Assembly: GCF_900770955.1 (NCBI RefSeq)
Contig: NZ_CAAGLX010000017.1
Span: 67,260 to 131,259, forward strand
Direction: 5' to 3'
DNA: 64,000 nt
From: an uncultured Phascolarctobacterium sp.
GTDB lineage: Bacteria > Bacillota > Negativicutes > Acidaminococcales > Acidaminococcaceae
Made by a program: the position numbers and the translations under genes. The notes under the pieces were generated by a model. The model had not been told where the DNA came from. It did no database searches and saw only the letters and a program-made list of their open reading frames with translations. Every line of letters begins with the position of its first letter. Positions within the stretch are counted from its first letter, which is position 1. Below are positions 33,264-42,194 of the stretch, one piece after another.

Positions 33264-34820
33264 ATGAGCTACTTAAACGTCACCAATGTTTCCCACTCCT
33301 TTGGCGGCCGCCAGATTTTAGAAAATGTTTCCTTTAAGCTCCTGCGCGGTGAGCACGTAGGTCTTGTCGGCGCTAACGGCGAAGGCAAATCCACCTTTTT
33401 GAATATCGTAACCGGTCACGTACTGCCTGACGAAGGCAAGGTTGAATGGCCCGGCAAGGTTACCGTAGGTTATCTGGACCAGCAAAGCACCCTGGAAAAG
33501 GGCATGACCATCCGCGAGGTTCTGCGCACTGCTTTTGACGGCATGTATGCTATGGAGCAGCAAATGCTGGAGCTGTACGATAAAATGGGCGATGCATCTC
33601 CCGAAGAGCTTGATAAAATGATGAATACCGTCGGTGAAATCCAATCCGAGCTGGAGCACAGCGGTTTCTATTCCTTAGACAGCAAAATCGAAGAGTTCGC
33701 CAACGGCCTCGGTCTTGGCAGCATCGGTCTTGATAAAGACGTCAGCGAGCTTTCCGGCGGTCAGCGCAGCAAGGTCCTGCTGACTAAGCTGCTGCTGCAG
33801 AACTCTCAAATTCTGTTACTGGACGAGCCTACCAACTATCTTGACGTTGAACATATCGAATGGCTTACCAAGTTCCTGCAGAACTACGAGCATGCCTTTA
33901 TTCTGATTTCCCATGACATCCCCTTCCTCAACAAGGTTGTCAATGTTATCTATCATCTGGAAAACTGCGAGCTTACCCGTTACAGCGGTGACTATGACAA
34001 ATTCCAGGAAATGTACGCCATCTATCAATCCCAAAAGGCAGCAGCCTATGAACGCCAGCAGCAGGAGGTTGCTAAGCTGGAGGACTTCATCGCCCGCAAC
34101 AAGGCGCGTGTTGCTACCACCAATATGGCAAAAAGCCGTCAACGCAAGCTCGATAAGATGGAAATGATTGAAAAACCGCGTGAAAAGCTGAAGCCGACCT
34201 TCAAATTCACCGAAGCGCGCACTCCTAGCCGCTTCATCGTAGAAGCAAAGGATTTGGTACTTGGTTACGACAGCCCGCTCACCCGTCCTGTTACCTTTAA
34301 TCTGGAGCGCGGACAAAAAATCGCTATCCGCGGTGTCAACGGCTTAGGTAAAACCACCCTGCTGAAAACTATTTTAGGTATCATTCCGCCGGTCAGCGGC
34401 AAGGTTGAGCTGGGTGAATTCCTGGAACCCGGCTACTTTGAGCAGGAGGAACGCGAAAAGAACGAAAACACTGCACTGGATGACGTCTGGAACGAATATC
34501 CCGGCCTGACCAACTACGAGGTGCGTGCCGCACTTGCAGGCTGCGGTCTGACTAACGAGCATATCACCAGTAAGGTATTCGTGCTCAGCGGCGGCGAGGC
34601 TGCCAAGGTACGTCTCTGCAAGCTGATGCTGAAGGATGTCAACTGGCTGGTACTGGACGAACCTACCAACCATCTTGATGTTGACGCCAAGGACGAGCTG
34701 AAACGTGCACTGAAGGAATTCAAGGGCAGCGTTCTGCTTGTTTCCCACGAACCGGAATTCTACGAGGACTGGGTAGATAAGGTTTGGAACATCGAAGACT
34801 GGACCACTAAGATTATTTAA
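33264..34820 (+). CDS. ABC-F family ATPase
   Basis: 518 residues, two ABC domains and no membrane segments. Domain 1: Walker A GANGEGKST, signature LSGGQRSKVLL, Walker B LLLDEPTNYLD. Domain 2: GVNGLGKTT, LSGGEAAKVRL, LVLDEPTNHLD. The interdomain linker (ARVATTNMAKSRQRKLDKME) is the P-site tRNA-interaction motif region. ABC-F proteins act on ribosomes. This one looks like a housekeeping YbiT/YdiF-like member and not a known resistance type, but that cannot be settled here. Confidence 0.93.
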   Translation: MSYLNVTNVSHSFGGRQILENVSFKLLRGEHVGLVGANGEGKSTFLNIVTGHVLPDEGKVEWPGKVTVGYLDQQSTLEKGMTIREVLRTAFDGMYAMEQQMLELYDKMGDASPEELDKMMNTVGEIQSELEHSGFYSLDSKIEEFANGLGLGSIGLDKDVSELSGGQRSKVLLTKLLLQNSQILLLDEPTNYLDVEHIEWLTKFLQNYEHAFILISHDIPFLNKVVNVIYHLENCELTRYSGDYDKFQEMYAIYQSQKAAAYERQQQEVAKLEDFIARNKARVATTNMAKSRQRKLDKMEMIEKPREKLKPTFKFTEARTPSRFIVEAKDLVLGYDSPLTRPVTFNLERGQKIAIRGVNGLGKTTLLKTILGIIPPVSGKVELGEFLEPGYFEQEEREKNENTALDDVWNEYPGLTNYEVRAALAGCGLTNEHITSKVFVLSGGEAAKVRLCKLMLKDVNWLVLDEPTNHLDVDAKDELKRALKEFKGSVLLVSHEPEFYEDWVDKVWNIEDWTTKII

Positions 34821-34839
34821 TATTGTAAGCATAAGACAC

Positions 34840-34879
34840 AAAAGCGTTCTGCCGTAATTTTGCGGCAGAACGCTTTTTT
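34840..34879. terminator. Bidirectional terminator
   Basis: AAAAGCGTTCTGCCG pairs perfectly with CGGCAGAACGCTTTT, shared by the converging ABC-F and uracil-DNA glycosylase genes. Confidence 0.9.
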
Positions 34880-34896
34880 ACTGCAACAGCTTGCTT

Positions 34897-35550
34897 TCAG
34901 CGTATGCGTTTCTTAAAAATCTTAAACAAATCCGGCTTTTCCTCAGACATAAATTCATAGCCAGGCGCCAAAAGTGCGGCACGCTCGCGTGCTGCCTCCA
35001 GATCATGGAACACATCCCATTTAGAGGCCACCAGCTGCTTGCCGTACTGACGCAGCAAATACGCCGGATGATAGGTAGCAATGCAGTCAAAGCCCTGCTC
35101 CGTGCGAAACCACATGCCACGGTCACGCGTAATACGCATATCCGGTCGTCCCAGACAATGCAGCGCCACGCTGCCCAAGGCTACGATTACCTTAGGCTGA
35201 ATAATCTCCAACTCACGCTGCAGCCACTGCTTAGCACAAAAATCAGCTTCGGCAATATCAGGAGTACGGTTATTTTTCGGTCTGCATTTAATCACATTCG
35301 TAGTCAACACTCTGTCACGCGTCATCTTGGCTGCCCACAACGCCTTATCCAATAATTGCCCGGAAGGTCCGATTAAAGGACAGCCGTAATCATCCTCGAC
35401 CTGACCGGGGCCCTCCCCCACAAACACTATCGGGCTTTCAGGATTGCCATACCAGCCTACCGGTGCAATTGCATCCTGACGTAAGGGGCAAGCGTGACAG
35501 GCCGTCAGCTCGCCCTCCAATTCACTTAAATCCATATCCTTATCCTCCAA
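34897..35550 (-). CDS. Family 4 uracil-DNA glycosylase
   Basis: A 217-residue Fe-S enzyme that removes uracil from DNA. The motif VFVGEGPGQVEDDYGCPLIG carries the catalytic GEGPG. Cluster cysteines are in TACHACPLRQ, then VIKCRPKNNRTP and the following ADFCAKQWL. The C-terminal motif is ATYHPAYLLRQ. It follows the lipase gene by 12 bp, so they probably share a transcript. Confidence 0.93.
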   Translation of the reverse strand: MEDKDMDLSELEGELTACHACPLRQDAIAPVGWYGNPESPIVFVGEGPGQVEDDYGCPLIGPSGQLLDKALWAAKMTRDRVLTTNVIKCRPKNNRTPDIAEADFCAKQWLQRELEIIQPKVIVALGSVALHCLGRPDMRITRDRGMWFRTEQGFDCIATYHPAYLLRQYGKQLVASKWDVFHDLEAARERAALLAPGYEFMSEEKPDLFKIFKKRIR

Positions 35551-35562
35551 TATTTCAGCATT

Positions 35563-36942
35563 CTAATAACCCAAGGTAGCTTCGTGCTGCGTTACAATAA
35601 ACGGCAAATGCTCGCACAGGGTTTCCCGTGCCTGCCACAGGTTTTCACCGGCAGCCTGGATGTTGCCGACAGCAGGCGATACCTTACGGCCGAAACTGCC
35701 TATTGTCATCATGCGTCCGTTCTTATCAAGCAACACCTGCTCCAGCGTCAGATACCAATAGCCCTCCTTAGGAGCCTGACTGCCGTCTATGCCGCAGACA
35801 AGCATATATTCGGCACCGGCCTCCCTGCTCAGCTTCAGTAAATCCTGTGTTGTATAAGCATCCTTGGGCAGATTACGTTCCATAATAATATAGCTTGGCA
35901 GCATTTTACGATATTCATCAAGCACAAAACGCTTGATATCCGTTACATAGGCCAGTCTTTTCAGGCTGTCGGAAGTATTTACCCAAACCGCAACCACCGG
36001 CTGCTGCGTTATTTTCTTATCCGCAACAGGCTCCAGGCGACCAAGGCTTATCTCTTTATCACGCTCTTTGTAGTATTCACTGATGCTGTAATCAAAATAC
36101 ATGGCCATAGCATGCTGCAGATTACTAATTTTATTGGAAAGACTATACTTCACCGGCTCACCGAACTGCTTATAGCCGCCGAAAAACGTCTGCAGACTGC
36201 CCGGAACAGGATCTGCCGTATTGCTGATGCGCACCAGCTTAATCTTGTCACCATACTGCTCTGCAAAGGCGCTGTTGCCAATCGCCGGAGCGCCAAAGGT
36301 GATAACAACAAATTTTTCCTTAGGCAGGCCCAGGCTTGCCAAACGCTCGCCCAACAGCGTCGCTGCCGCTCCGCCAAGGCTGTGACCTGTAAGCACGAGA
36401 TACGCATCAGGATCCTCGCTTACACGCTTGAACAGTCCTCTGGGCTTGCCGTTCTCATCAACTACGCCGCTGCGCAGTACTGCATCCACATAGCTGTTAA
36501 AGCCTGCATGCACTGCCGCTCCGTTCTGAGGTACAGGCTGCGCTGCCAGCTCCTGCATCTCCTTTAAGGTTGAACCACCGTAATTAACCTTTTTGGTTGC
36601 CAAATTAATTTTCCAGTCGCTCTTGCTGGCGCTGCCGCGAAAGGTCACCAGATATATTTGCTTATTAACCTTGGGGAAATAATTTTTGGCTACAGCATAA
36701 TTCAGCTCCACCTTGCCATCTCTTTCCTGCTGGCTTTCAATCTGCCAGCCATAGCTGCGTAGGTAATCAAACTCCTGTGAAGTATGTGGCAAATAGACAC
36801 CAAGGCAGGACGCTGCCGCAATTGTTGTAAAATAACTCTGCATATAAGCAGAACTTACCGGATTAGGTGACGCTGCATACGTCATTGTACCAAAGCCGAA
36901 AAATAGACATACAATTGTAAGTAAACGCATAAGCTTAAGCAT
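35563..36942 (-). CDS. Secreted class 3 lipase-like alpha/beta hydrolase
   Basis: 459 residues with a Sec signal peptide (cleavage after about TYAA). The lipase domain covers residues about 45-290: oxyanion region VTFRGSASKSDWKIN, nucleophile elbow VLTGHSLGGAAATLLGE, catalytic Asp likely in SNTADPVPG, and a later His. The C-terminal about 150 residues match no family that I recognise and may handle substrate or cell wall. A lipid or ester substrate is probable. Export across the inner membrane is clear; final location is unknown. Confidence 0.85.
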   Translation of the reverse strand: MLKLMRLLTIVCLFFGFGTMTYAASPNPVSSAYMQSYFTTIAAASCLGVYLPHTSQEFDYLRSYGWQIESQQERDGKVELNYAVAKNYFPKVNKQIYLVTFRGSASKSDWKINLATKKVNYGGSTLKEMQELAAQPVPQNGAAVHAGFNSYVDAVLRSGVVDENGKPRGLFKRVSEDPDAYLVLTGHSLGGAAATLLGERLASLGLPKEKFVVITFGAPAIGNSAFAEQYGDKIKLVRISNTADPVPGSLQTFFGGYKQFGEPVKYSLSNKISNLQHAMAMYFDYSISEYYKERDKEISLGRLEPVADKKITQQPVVAVWVNTSDSLKRLAYVTDIKRFVLDEYRKMLPSYIIMERNLPKDAYTTQDLLKLSREAGAEYMLVCGIDGSQAPKEGYWYLTLEQVLLDKNGRMMTIGSFGRKVSPAVGNIQAAGENLWQARETLCEHLPFIVTQHEATLGY

Positions 36943-36988
36943 GTTGCACCTCCTCGTAACGTATCATTGCTTTTATTATAACATAAAA

Positions 36989-37005
36989 AGAGGCTGGGAC
37001 AAAAC
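36989..37005 (+). repeat. Insertion-sequence-type end, left of the TonB receptor
   Basis: AGAGGCTGGGACAAAAC matches perfectly, in inverted orientation, the right end of the element at 39285-39301. With flanking bases the match is 20 bp. Such GAGGCTGGGACAAAA ends are found on IS remnants in Firmicutes. Confidence 0.6.
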
Positions 37006-37023
37006 CACCCTCTCAAGCTAAAG

Positions 37024-37065
37024 AAGGACTGGAATTTGAGTTTTTTCTCAAATTCCAGTCCTTTT
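37024..37065. terminator. Long perfect hairpin in the IS remnant
   Basis: AAGGACTGGAATTTGAG pairs over 17 bp with CTCAAATTCCAGTCCTT around six T residues, followed by TT. It could act as a terminator in both directions. Confidence 0.7.
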
Positions 37066-37078
37066 ACTTTGTGTAAAC

Positions 37079-37192
37079 CTAAACTGCAGCTGTATGCTGC
37101 ATATATTTTCTTAAATCTACCGCCATCAAAGCCAAAACCTTTTCTATTTTTGCTTTGAATTTTCCTCTTACTTTTACGGGTCTTTGTATTTT
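37079..37192 (-). pseudogene. C-terminal fragment of a DDE transposase
   Basis: One frame reads RPVKVRGKFKAKIEKVLALM, then AVDLRKYMQ and a stop at 37079. The tail resembles the C-termini of transposases (IS1182-like pattern KVRGKF...ALMAxxxRKY). It directly follows the stop codon of the TonB receptor and has no start of its own. Confidence 0.45.
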
Positions 37193-39055
37193 TTAGAACG
37201 TATAGGTGTAGGTCACATGCACCATGCGCGGCAGGCAGTAATACTTGGTAGAAGAACCGGGATTGCTTACGATATCATCTCTGTCGAAGATATTCTCCAC
37301 GCCAAGCTCTACCGTACTGCTCTTGTCGAGCTTGTAGCCGGCGATAAAGTTTACCGGCAGCAAATCGCCCCAGCCGCTGGCTCTGTCCGTTGTGAACATG
37401 CCTGTCAGCGCAGCATTGAACTTAGCATCATGGTATTTGATGCTTGCATTGTATTGCTCACGCGCAAACTTGCGCTCCCAAATACCTTTTTTATTTTTGC
37501 CCATAGGATTGCAGAAATTAGCACCCAGAGAATAGCTGTATTTACTGCCGAAATCCTTCTCATAAGTCATTTCCACGCCTTTGTTTTTAAAGGACATATT
37601 TCTTGTTACATACGGATCAGAGCTGGTTCCCTTGCCCTCATACTCAATTGTATCCAAATCCATATAATACAGTGCTGTTTTAAACATGCTTGTATTCGAT
37701 GTCTTTTTATAACCGAACTCATAGGTCCAGCCTTCTTCAGGCTCCAGCAAAGGATTGGCAGCAAAGTTAGCACCGCCGCCACCGTAAATCTGGGTAAAAG
37801 TGGGCATTTTAAAGGATTTAGCAGCATTCGCATATAAGCTGCTGTTATTATCAAGCTTCTTCAGCAAAGCAAACTGCGGTGTAAAGGCATTGTAACGCTT
37901 GTTAGCCTCGACAACAGTTTCACGAGCACCTACGGTAGCTGTATAGCCTGCGCCAAGGTCCTTGGACAGCTGTGCAAACACAGCATAATTCGTTCTGAAT
38001 TCATTAATCTTCGTACCGGGCTTGATGTTTTTAGCCACAGTAATATCATTTTTATAGGAATCACGCGAAATGGTTGTACCAACGATAACATCGCCAAAAC
38101 TGCCAGTAAGCTGCTTTTGCAAATCAAGGCCTATAGTATCAAAGCGTAAGTGGTCGAACTTGGTCCATTTCGATCCTGTAACATTATAGGTCTGGTTTCT
38201 GCGGTTGCTGCGGTTATAAAACAAATTGGCACTCACGCTATCATCCTTATACTGCAAGCGCGAAAAATCATCAATATAATGGTAATTTGCATCCTCAGTC
38301 AGCTTGCTCCAGGTCTTATCATACTGATCGTAGGAATACTTGCTGTCGTTATGCTGATGCGAAAAGCTCCAGTTATCATCAAACTTATAGCTGGCAGTAA
38401 AAGACTTTTTATTTAAATCATTTATCTGCTTATAATTGCTGCTGTACCCCTTCATCGGGTCGCTCTGCTCCAGCGCCACTGCCAAATTCAGCTTATCGGC
38501 ATTCAGCGTAAGAGCTTCCTTTGCCTTGCCGTATTCGCCCTTGGTCAGCGACAAGGTGTTAGGCATCTTCTTTTTTGTGATGATATTGATAACACCTGTA
38601 GAAGCCTCGGAACCGTAGAGTGTAGAAGCAGCACCCTTGACAATTTCTACACGCTCAATAGATTCTACCGGAATAGAATCCAGATAATATGTTTCATTGA
38701 TGTTGGCAGGCACGCCGTCAATCATTACCACAGTTCCTTTATTAGCACCGCGCATCAGGACCTTGGCGTTCATGCCGCCAAGCGATTGGCTGCCGCCATA
38801 GGAATAGGTAGTAACACCGCTTTGCAGACGCAGTGCATCAAAAAGATTAGCAGCGCCTGTTTCAACAAGCTGCTTTTGGGAAACCGTAGTAACGGAAGCA
38901 GGTGTATCAACATCACGCTTGCTTTCGCGCTGTGCGGTAACAACCATGGTATCAAGACTATATGTCTGCAGGCTGTCAGCAAAAGCCGGAGCCGCAAGAG
39001 ATATATTAGCAGCCAGCATTGTGGCTGCCAGTAAAAACTGGGTATTTTTTCTCAT
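37193..39055 (-). CDS. TonB-dependent outer membrane receptor
   Basis: 620 residues. Signal peptide ends near AFA-D27. The TonB box is likely DTMVVTAQ. The plug domain (about 45-160) contains VLMRGANKGTVVMIDGVPAN and IERVEIVKGAASTLYGSEASTGVINIITKK. The beta-barrel has a C-terminal aromatic residue (YTYTF). Size and plug resemble small BtuB/CirA-like receptors; the substrate (cobalamin, iron chelate or other) cannot be told. No ABC importer is adjacent. The gene is bounded by inverted IS-type repeats, suggesting transfer. Confidence 0.92.
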   Translation of the reverse strand: MRKNTQFLLAATMLAANISLAAPAFADSLQTYSLDTMVVTAQRESKRDVDTPASVTTVSQKQLVETGAANLFDALRLQSGVTTYSYGGSQSLGGMNAKVLMRGANKGTVVMIDGVPANINETYYLDSIPVESIERVEIVKGAASTLYGSEASTGVINIITKKKMPNTLSLTKGEYGKAKEALTLNADKLNLAVALEQSDPMKGYSSNYKQINDLNKKSFTASYKFDDNWSFSHQHNDSKYSYDQYDKTWSKLTEDANYHYIDDFSRLQYKDDSVSANLFYNRSNRRNQTYNVTGSKWTKFDHLRFDTIGLDLQKQLTGSFGDVIVGTTISRDSYKNDITVAKNIKPGTKINEFRTNYAVFAQLSKDLGAGYTATVGARETVVEANKRYNAFTPQFALLKKLDNNSSLYANAAKSFKMPTFTQIYGGGGANFAANPLLEPEEGWTYEFGYKKTSNTSMFKTALYYMDLDTIEYEGKGTSSDPYVTRNMSFKNKGVEMTYEKDFGSKYSYSLGANFCNPMGKNKKGIWERKFAREQYNASIKYHDAKFNAALTGMFTTDRASGWGDLLPVNFIAGYKLDKSSTVELGVENIFDRDDIVSNPGSSTKYYCLPRMVHVTYTYTF

Positions 39056-39149
39056 AAATATTCATCCTCTCATGCGCATAAAACATCTGTCAAATATAAA
39101 TTTATAGCACTTTTAAGGATGCTTGTCAATAAAATTTCCATGATGCAGC

Positions 39150-39301
39150 AGAGGCTCGGACAAAACCGACTTCACAAATTACAGAACCGCCATAGTTTAA
39201 GGATTTTCTAAAATTTTTGTACTAAAAAACCAGTGGGAATTTATCTGATGGTAAATCGCCACTGGTTTTTCTGTTTAAAGCTGTGTTTTGTCCCAGCCTC
39301 T
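39150..39301. mobile_element. MITE-like element, 152 bp
   Basis: The ends are AGAGGCTCGGACAAAAC (39150-39166) and GTTTTGTCCCAGCCTCT (39285-39301), inverted with one mismatch. It carries no ORF, and the interior holds a hairpin (AAAAAACCAGTGG with CCACTGGTTTTT, 39224-39270) that may terminate the gene at 39336. It is related to the repeat at 36989. Confidence 0.6.
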
Positions 39302-39335
39302 TTTCTACATTTGAGACATACTCGCACAAATTTTA

Positions 39336-39947
39336 TTACATCTTTTCAAACTCGCCGTTGTAACGGGCATTTTCTTTATCATAGCCTGCAGGATCTGCAT
39401 AGCGGTTAACCTTACTGTTCAGCGTGCAAGCTTCAGTAATGCAATCATTAACAGCATTTTTGGTGTTGATGCGCGGATCATCCTCGCTGGCAATAACATA
39501 ACCTGCTACACGCAGCATGCTGCTGTCATATTCCTTAATGCCGTAATCATAGCTGAACAGCTTGCCGTCTGCAACGGTGCTTTCCTTCAACGCAACCTTC
39601 ACAGTGCTGTATTTGCCGACAAGCTTTTCACCGCTGCCAACACCGGCCAGCTCAATTTTCACAACAATCGGCACCCAGTTAGGACGGGTAACCAGGGATA
39701 CATCGGCAGCAGTCAGCTCTTTATCCGGTGCAGCCTGCTTAATCATCTGAACAGGAAAACGTTTGCTGTGATTTGCCATGAGGAAGGCTTCAAATTCGGT
39801 TTTGCCCTTTTCAATATCATTTTCAAGATTCTGCGCTTCCAGAACAGCATCCGGAACCTGATACCAAAGTACAACCTTTTTGGCAGGAGCAGCAGCACAA
39901 ACGGAGCACATCAAAAGACAGAGAATACAAAGAAACAGTTTTTTCAT
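39336..39947 (-). CDS. Secreted protein of unknown function
   Basis: 203 residues with a signal peptide ending near VCAAAPA. The mature part is soluble and mixed alpha/beta, with LWYQVPDAVLEAQNLENDI, RPNWVPIVVKIELAGVGSGE and DYGIKEYDSSMLRVAGYVI. No family recognised. Start ATG follows GGAAAG. It lies next to the TonB receptor but separated by the MITE-like element and an ample gap, so a joint role is not shown. Confidence 0.75.
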   Translation of the reverse strand: MKKLFLCILCLLMCSVCAAAPAKKVVLWYQVPDAVLEAQNLENDIEKGKTEFEAFLMANHSKRFPVQMIKQAAPDKELTAADVSLVTRPNWVPIVVKIELAGVGSGEKLVGKYSTVKVALKESTVADGKLFSYDYGIKEYDSSMLRVAGYVIASEDDPRINTKNAVNDCITEACTLNSKVNRYADPAGYDKENARYNGEFEKM

Positions 39948-40046
39948 GGAACTTTCCTCCTCGCTATATTCGTTAACTATATTTTAACAAGAAAAAAGCC
40001 TGCTGAAAAGAGTAATTGATAATACATTTCCGATAAAAAACGAAAA

Positions 40047-40071
40047 GAGAGCAAGGCTTTTCCCTGCTCTC
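40047..40071 (-). terminator. Terminator of the 22-residue hydrophobic ORF
   Basis: GAGAGCA pairs with TGCTCTC, followed on the minus strand by TTTTCGTTTTTT. Confidence 0.8.
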
Positions 40072-40100
40072 TCAACAAATGACAAATTTTCTTACAGTGT

Positions 40101-40169
40101 TTAAAACACCAGCAAATCCACAACCATCCAACCGGCAAATAAAATCAACATCGGGTATAAATCCTGCAT
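40101..40169 (-). CDS. 22-residue hydrophobic peptide
   Basis: It begins MQDLYPMLILFAGW and is one short membrane helix. Ribosome site AGGAGGT is strong, a -10 (TATACT) lies upstream and a good terminator follows, so a short mRNA is likely. It is not recognisably similar to the toxin at 33102. It may be a regulatory or toxin peptide. No antisense promoter was found. Confidence 0.5.
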   Translation of the reverse strand: MQDLYPMLILFAGWMVVDLLVF

Positions 40170-40321
40170 AACGCTTACCTCCTACGCATATCGCAGACTT
40201 CATTCATCTTTGTTATACATAGTATAGCCTGCAAATATTAAATGCAGATTAACCTTAAGGTAAAATCAAAGTAAAGAGGATTTGCTTCCGTTAATTGCTT
40301 TTATCGATCAGCCCTAATCTG

Positions 40322-41077
40322 TTATAATTTATAATTTCTTTTCAGCTCTGCAATGTGCGCTTCCAAGTCCTTGGTATTGTTAAAACCGCAGCAGTATTCC
40401 AATACCTGCGTAGCCTGCGGTGCATATTTTTTGACAGCGCCAAAATATGCTTTCCAGTCAATATCTCCTTGACCTACCGGCAAATGCGCATCACCGCTGC
40501 CATCGTTATCGTGAACATGACACGCTGTCAAACGCTCACCTAACGCCTGTACTACCGCAGGAATATCCCAGCCGTTGACATGCGCATGACCTGTATCAAG
40601 CAGCGCACCTGCCTGCGGAAAAATGTCAAACAGCGCAATGTATTCCGGCAAATCAAACAGCACATTATTTTTTGTACGCAGACCAACATTTTCAATAAGC
40701 ACCTTAACGCCATAGCGCTTGCCTAAGTTCACCACCTGACGCAGGCGGCGGACAACACGTGCCCGCAAAAGCTCCTTGTCACCCTCAATAGCTTCATTGG
40801 TATGTACTACAACAAAATCTGCCTTGCATTTTTGCGCATAAGCAAAGGTCTTTTCTATAACACGGGCATAATTTTTCTGCTTAGAATCAGCAAGATTCAA
40901 CGCAACACAGGGAGCATGAATCGAAAGTGCACGTTCGCCCCATTCCTCCACCTGCTGCTTCCAATAATAATCCTTGCCAAACTCATAGAAAAATTCAATA
41001 CCATACTGCATATCAAGCCTCTTCATTGCATCCTTCGTAAATCCCGGAAAGAGCAAATCACTGACTTCAAATTGCAT
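40322..41077 (-). CDS. Sugar phosphate isomerase/epimerase, TIM barrel (AP endonuclease 2 fold)
   Basis: 251 residues. Conserved metal-site pattern: LSIHAPCVALNL, ADFVVVHTNEA, VLIENVGLRTK, ALLDTGHAHVNGW and ACHVHDNDGSGDAHLPVGQG. Family members isomerise or epimerise sugars or inositols, or act as hydrolases. It is the last gene of the ABC importer operon and probably acts on the imported compound. The ATG at 41077 follows GGGAGG; an upstream ATG adds six residues. Confidence 0.87.
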   Translation of the reverse strand: MQFEVSDLLFPGFTKDAMKRLDMQYGIEFFYEFGKDYYWKQQVEEWGERALSIHAPCVALNLADSKQKNYARVIEKTFAYAQKCKADFVVVHTNEAIEGDKELLRARVVRRLRQVVNLGKRYGVKVLIENVGLRTKNNVLFDLPEYIALFDIFPQAGALLDTGHAHVNGWDIPAVVQALGERLTACHVHDNDGSGDAHLPVGQGDIDWKAYFGAVKKYAPQATQVLEYCCGFNNTKDLEAHIAELKRNYKL

Positions 41078-41098
41078 ATAACTTCCTCCCTTCAAGGC

Positions 41099-42190
41099 TT
41101 AGCGTACATTCGCTAAGTTTTCGCCACTTTCAGCATCAAATAAGCACACATTTTCCCAGTCGAAATTGAAACCTTTAACGCCCTCCATTTGCAGTGCCTG
41201 GTCACTTGCCTGCAGATAGAAGCTTTCGTCTGTTGGCAGATGCAGAGTAGCAGTTTTCAGGTTACCTGTATTCTCGACAAAATCTACCTTGCCATTAATC
41301 ATAGCACTTTCAAAGCTGGGTGTGCAAGCCTCAGGACGCAGGCCGAAGAGAACCTTGCTGCAGCCGCCAATTTCCTGCAGACGCTCCTGCGGCAGCTTCA
41401 AAGCACAGTCACCGACGATAATTTTACCGTCCATAATCTCTGCCTGCAGAATATTCATTGCCGGCGAACCGATAAAGGTTGCAACAAAGGTGTTGGCAGG
41501 GTGATGATAGATATTTTCCGGTGTATCAATCTGCTGAATCTTGCCCTGGTTCATAACAGCAATACGATGTGCTACTGTCATTGCCTCAATCTGGTCATGG
41601 GTAACATAAACCATGGTCGGCTTGAACATTTCATGGATTTTTACCAGCTCAGTACGTGCTTTCTGGCGCAGCTTGGCATCCAGATTAGATAAAGGCTCGT
41701 CCAACAGGAAGTACGGTGACTGCTTTACAAGCGCACGGCACAAAGCAACACGCTGCTTTTGACCGCCACTCAATTCATGCGTCTTTTTGTTTTCATAGCC
41801 CTCCAGATGCAGAATTTCCATCGCCATACGCGCACGCTTTTCCATTTCAGCCTGCGGCAGCTTTTGCAGCTGCAGACCAAAGGTGATGTTATCCCAAACG
41901 CTCAGATGAGGGAAGAGTGCATAGCTTTGGAATACCATAGCAATGTTGCGCTCACCCGGAGCAATATCATTAACCACACGGCCGTCCATATACAGCTCGC
42001 CCTTAGTGATTTCCTCAAAACCGGCAATCATACGCAGAGTAGTTGTCTTGCCACAGCCGGATGGTCCAAGCAGAATCAGGCGCTCGCCCTTTTGTATTTC
42101 CAGATTCAAATCATTGATTACGATATTACTGCCGTAAGACTTTTGTACATGCGAAAATATAATGCTGTAATCGTTTTGTAAATTATCCAT
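41099..42190 (-). CDS. ugpC: ABC transporter ATPase, UgpC/MalK type
   Basis: 363 residues. Walker A GPSGCGKTT, signature LSGGQKQRVALCRAL, Walker B YFLLDEPLSNLDAKLR, followed by the MalK-type TOBE domain (VLFGLRPEACTPSF). It energises the importer formed by the two permeases and binding protein upstream. Gene symbol assigned by subfamily only. Confidence 0.92.
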   Translation of the reverse strand: MDNLQNDYSIIFSHVQKSYGSNIVINDLNLEIQKGERLILLGPSGCGKTTTLRMIAGFEEITKGELYMDGRVVNDIAPGERNIAMVFQSYALFPHLSVWDNITFGLQLQKLPQAEMEKRARMAMEILHLEGYENKKTHELSGGQKQRVALCRALVKQSPYFLLDEPLSNLDAKLRQKARTELVKIHEMFKPTMVYVTHDQIEAMTVAHRIAVMNQGKIQQIDTPENIYHHPANTFVATFIGSPAMNILQAEIMDGKIIVGDCALKLPQERLQEIGGCSKVLFGLRPEACTPSFESAMINGKVDFVENTGNLKTATLHLPTDESFYLQASDQALQMEGVKGFNFDWENVCLFDAESGENLANVR

Positions 42191-42194
42191 CTTC

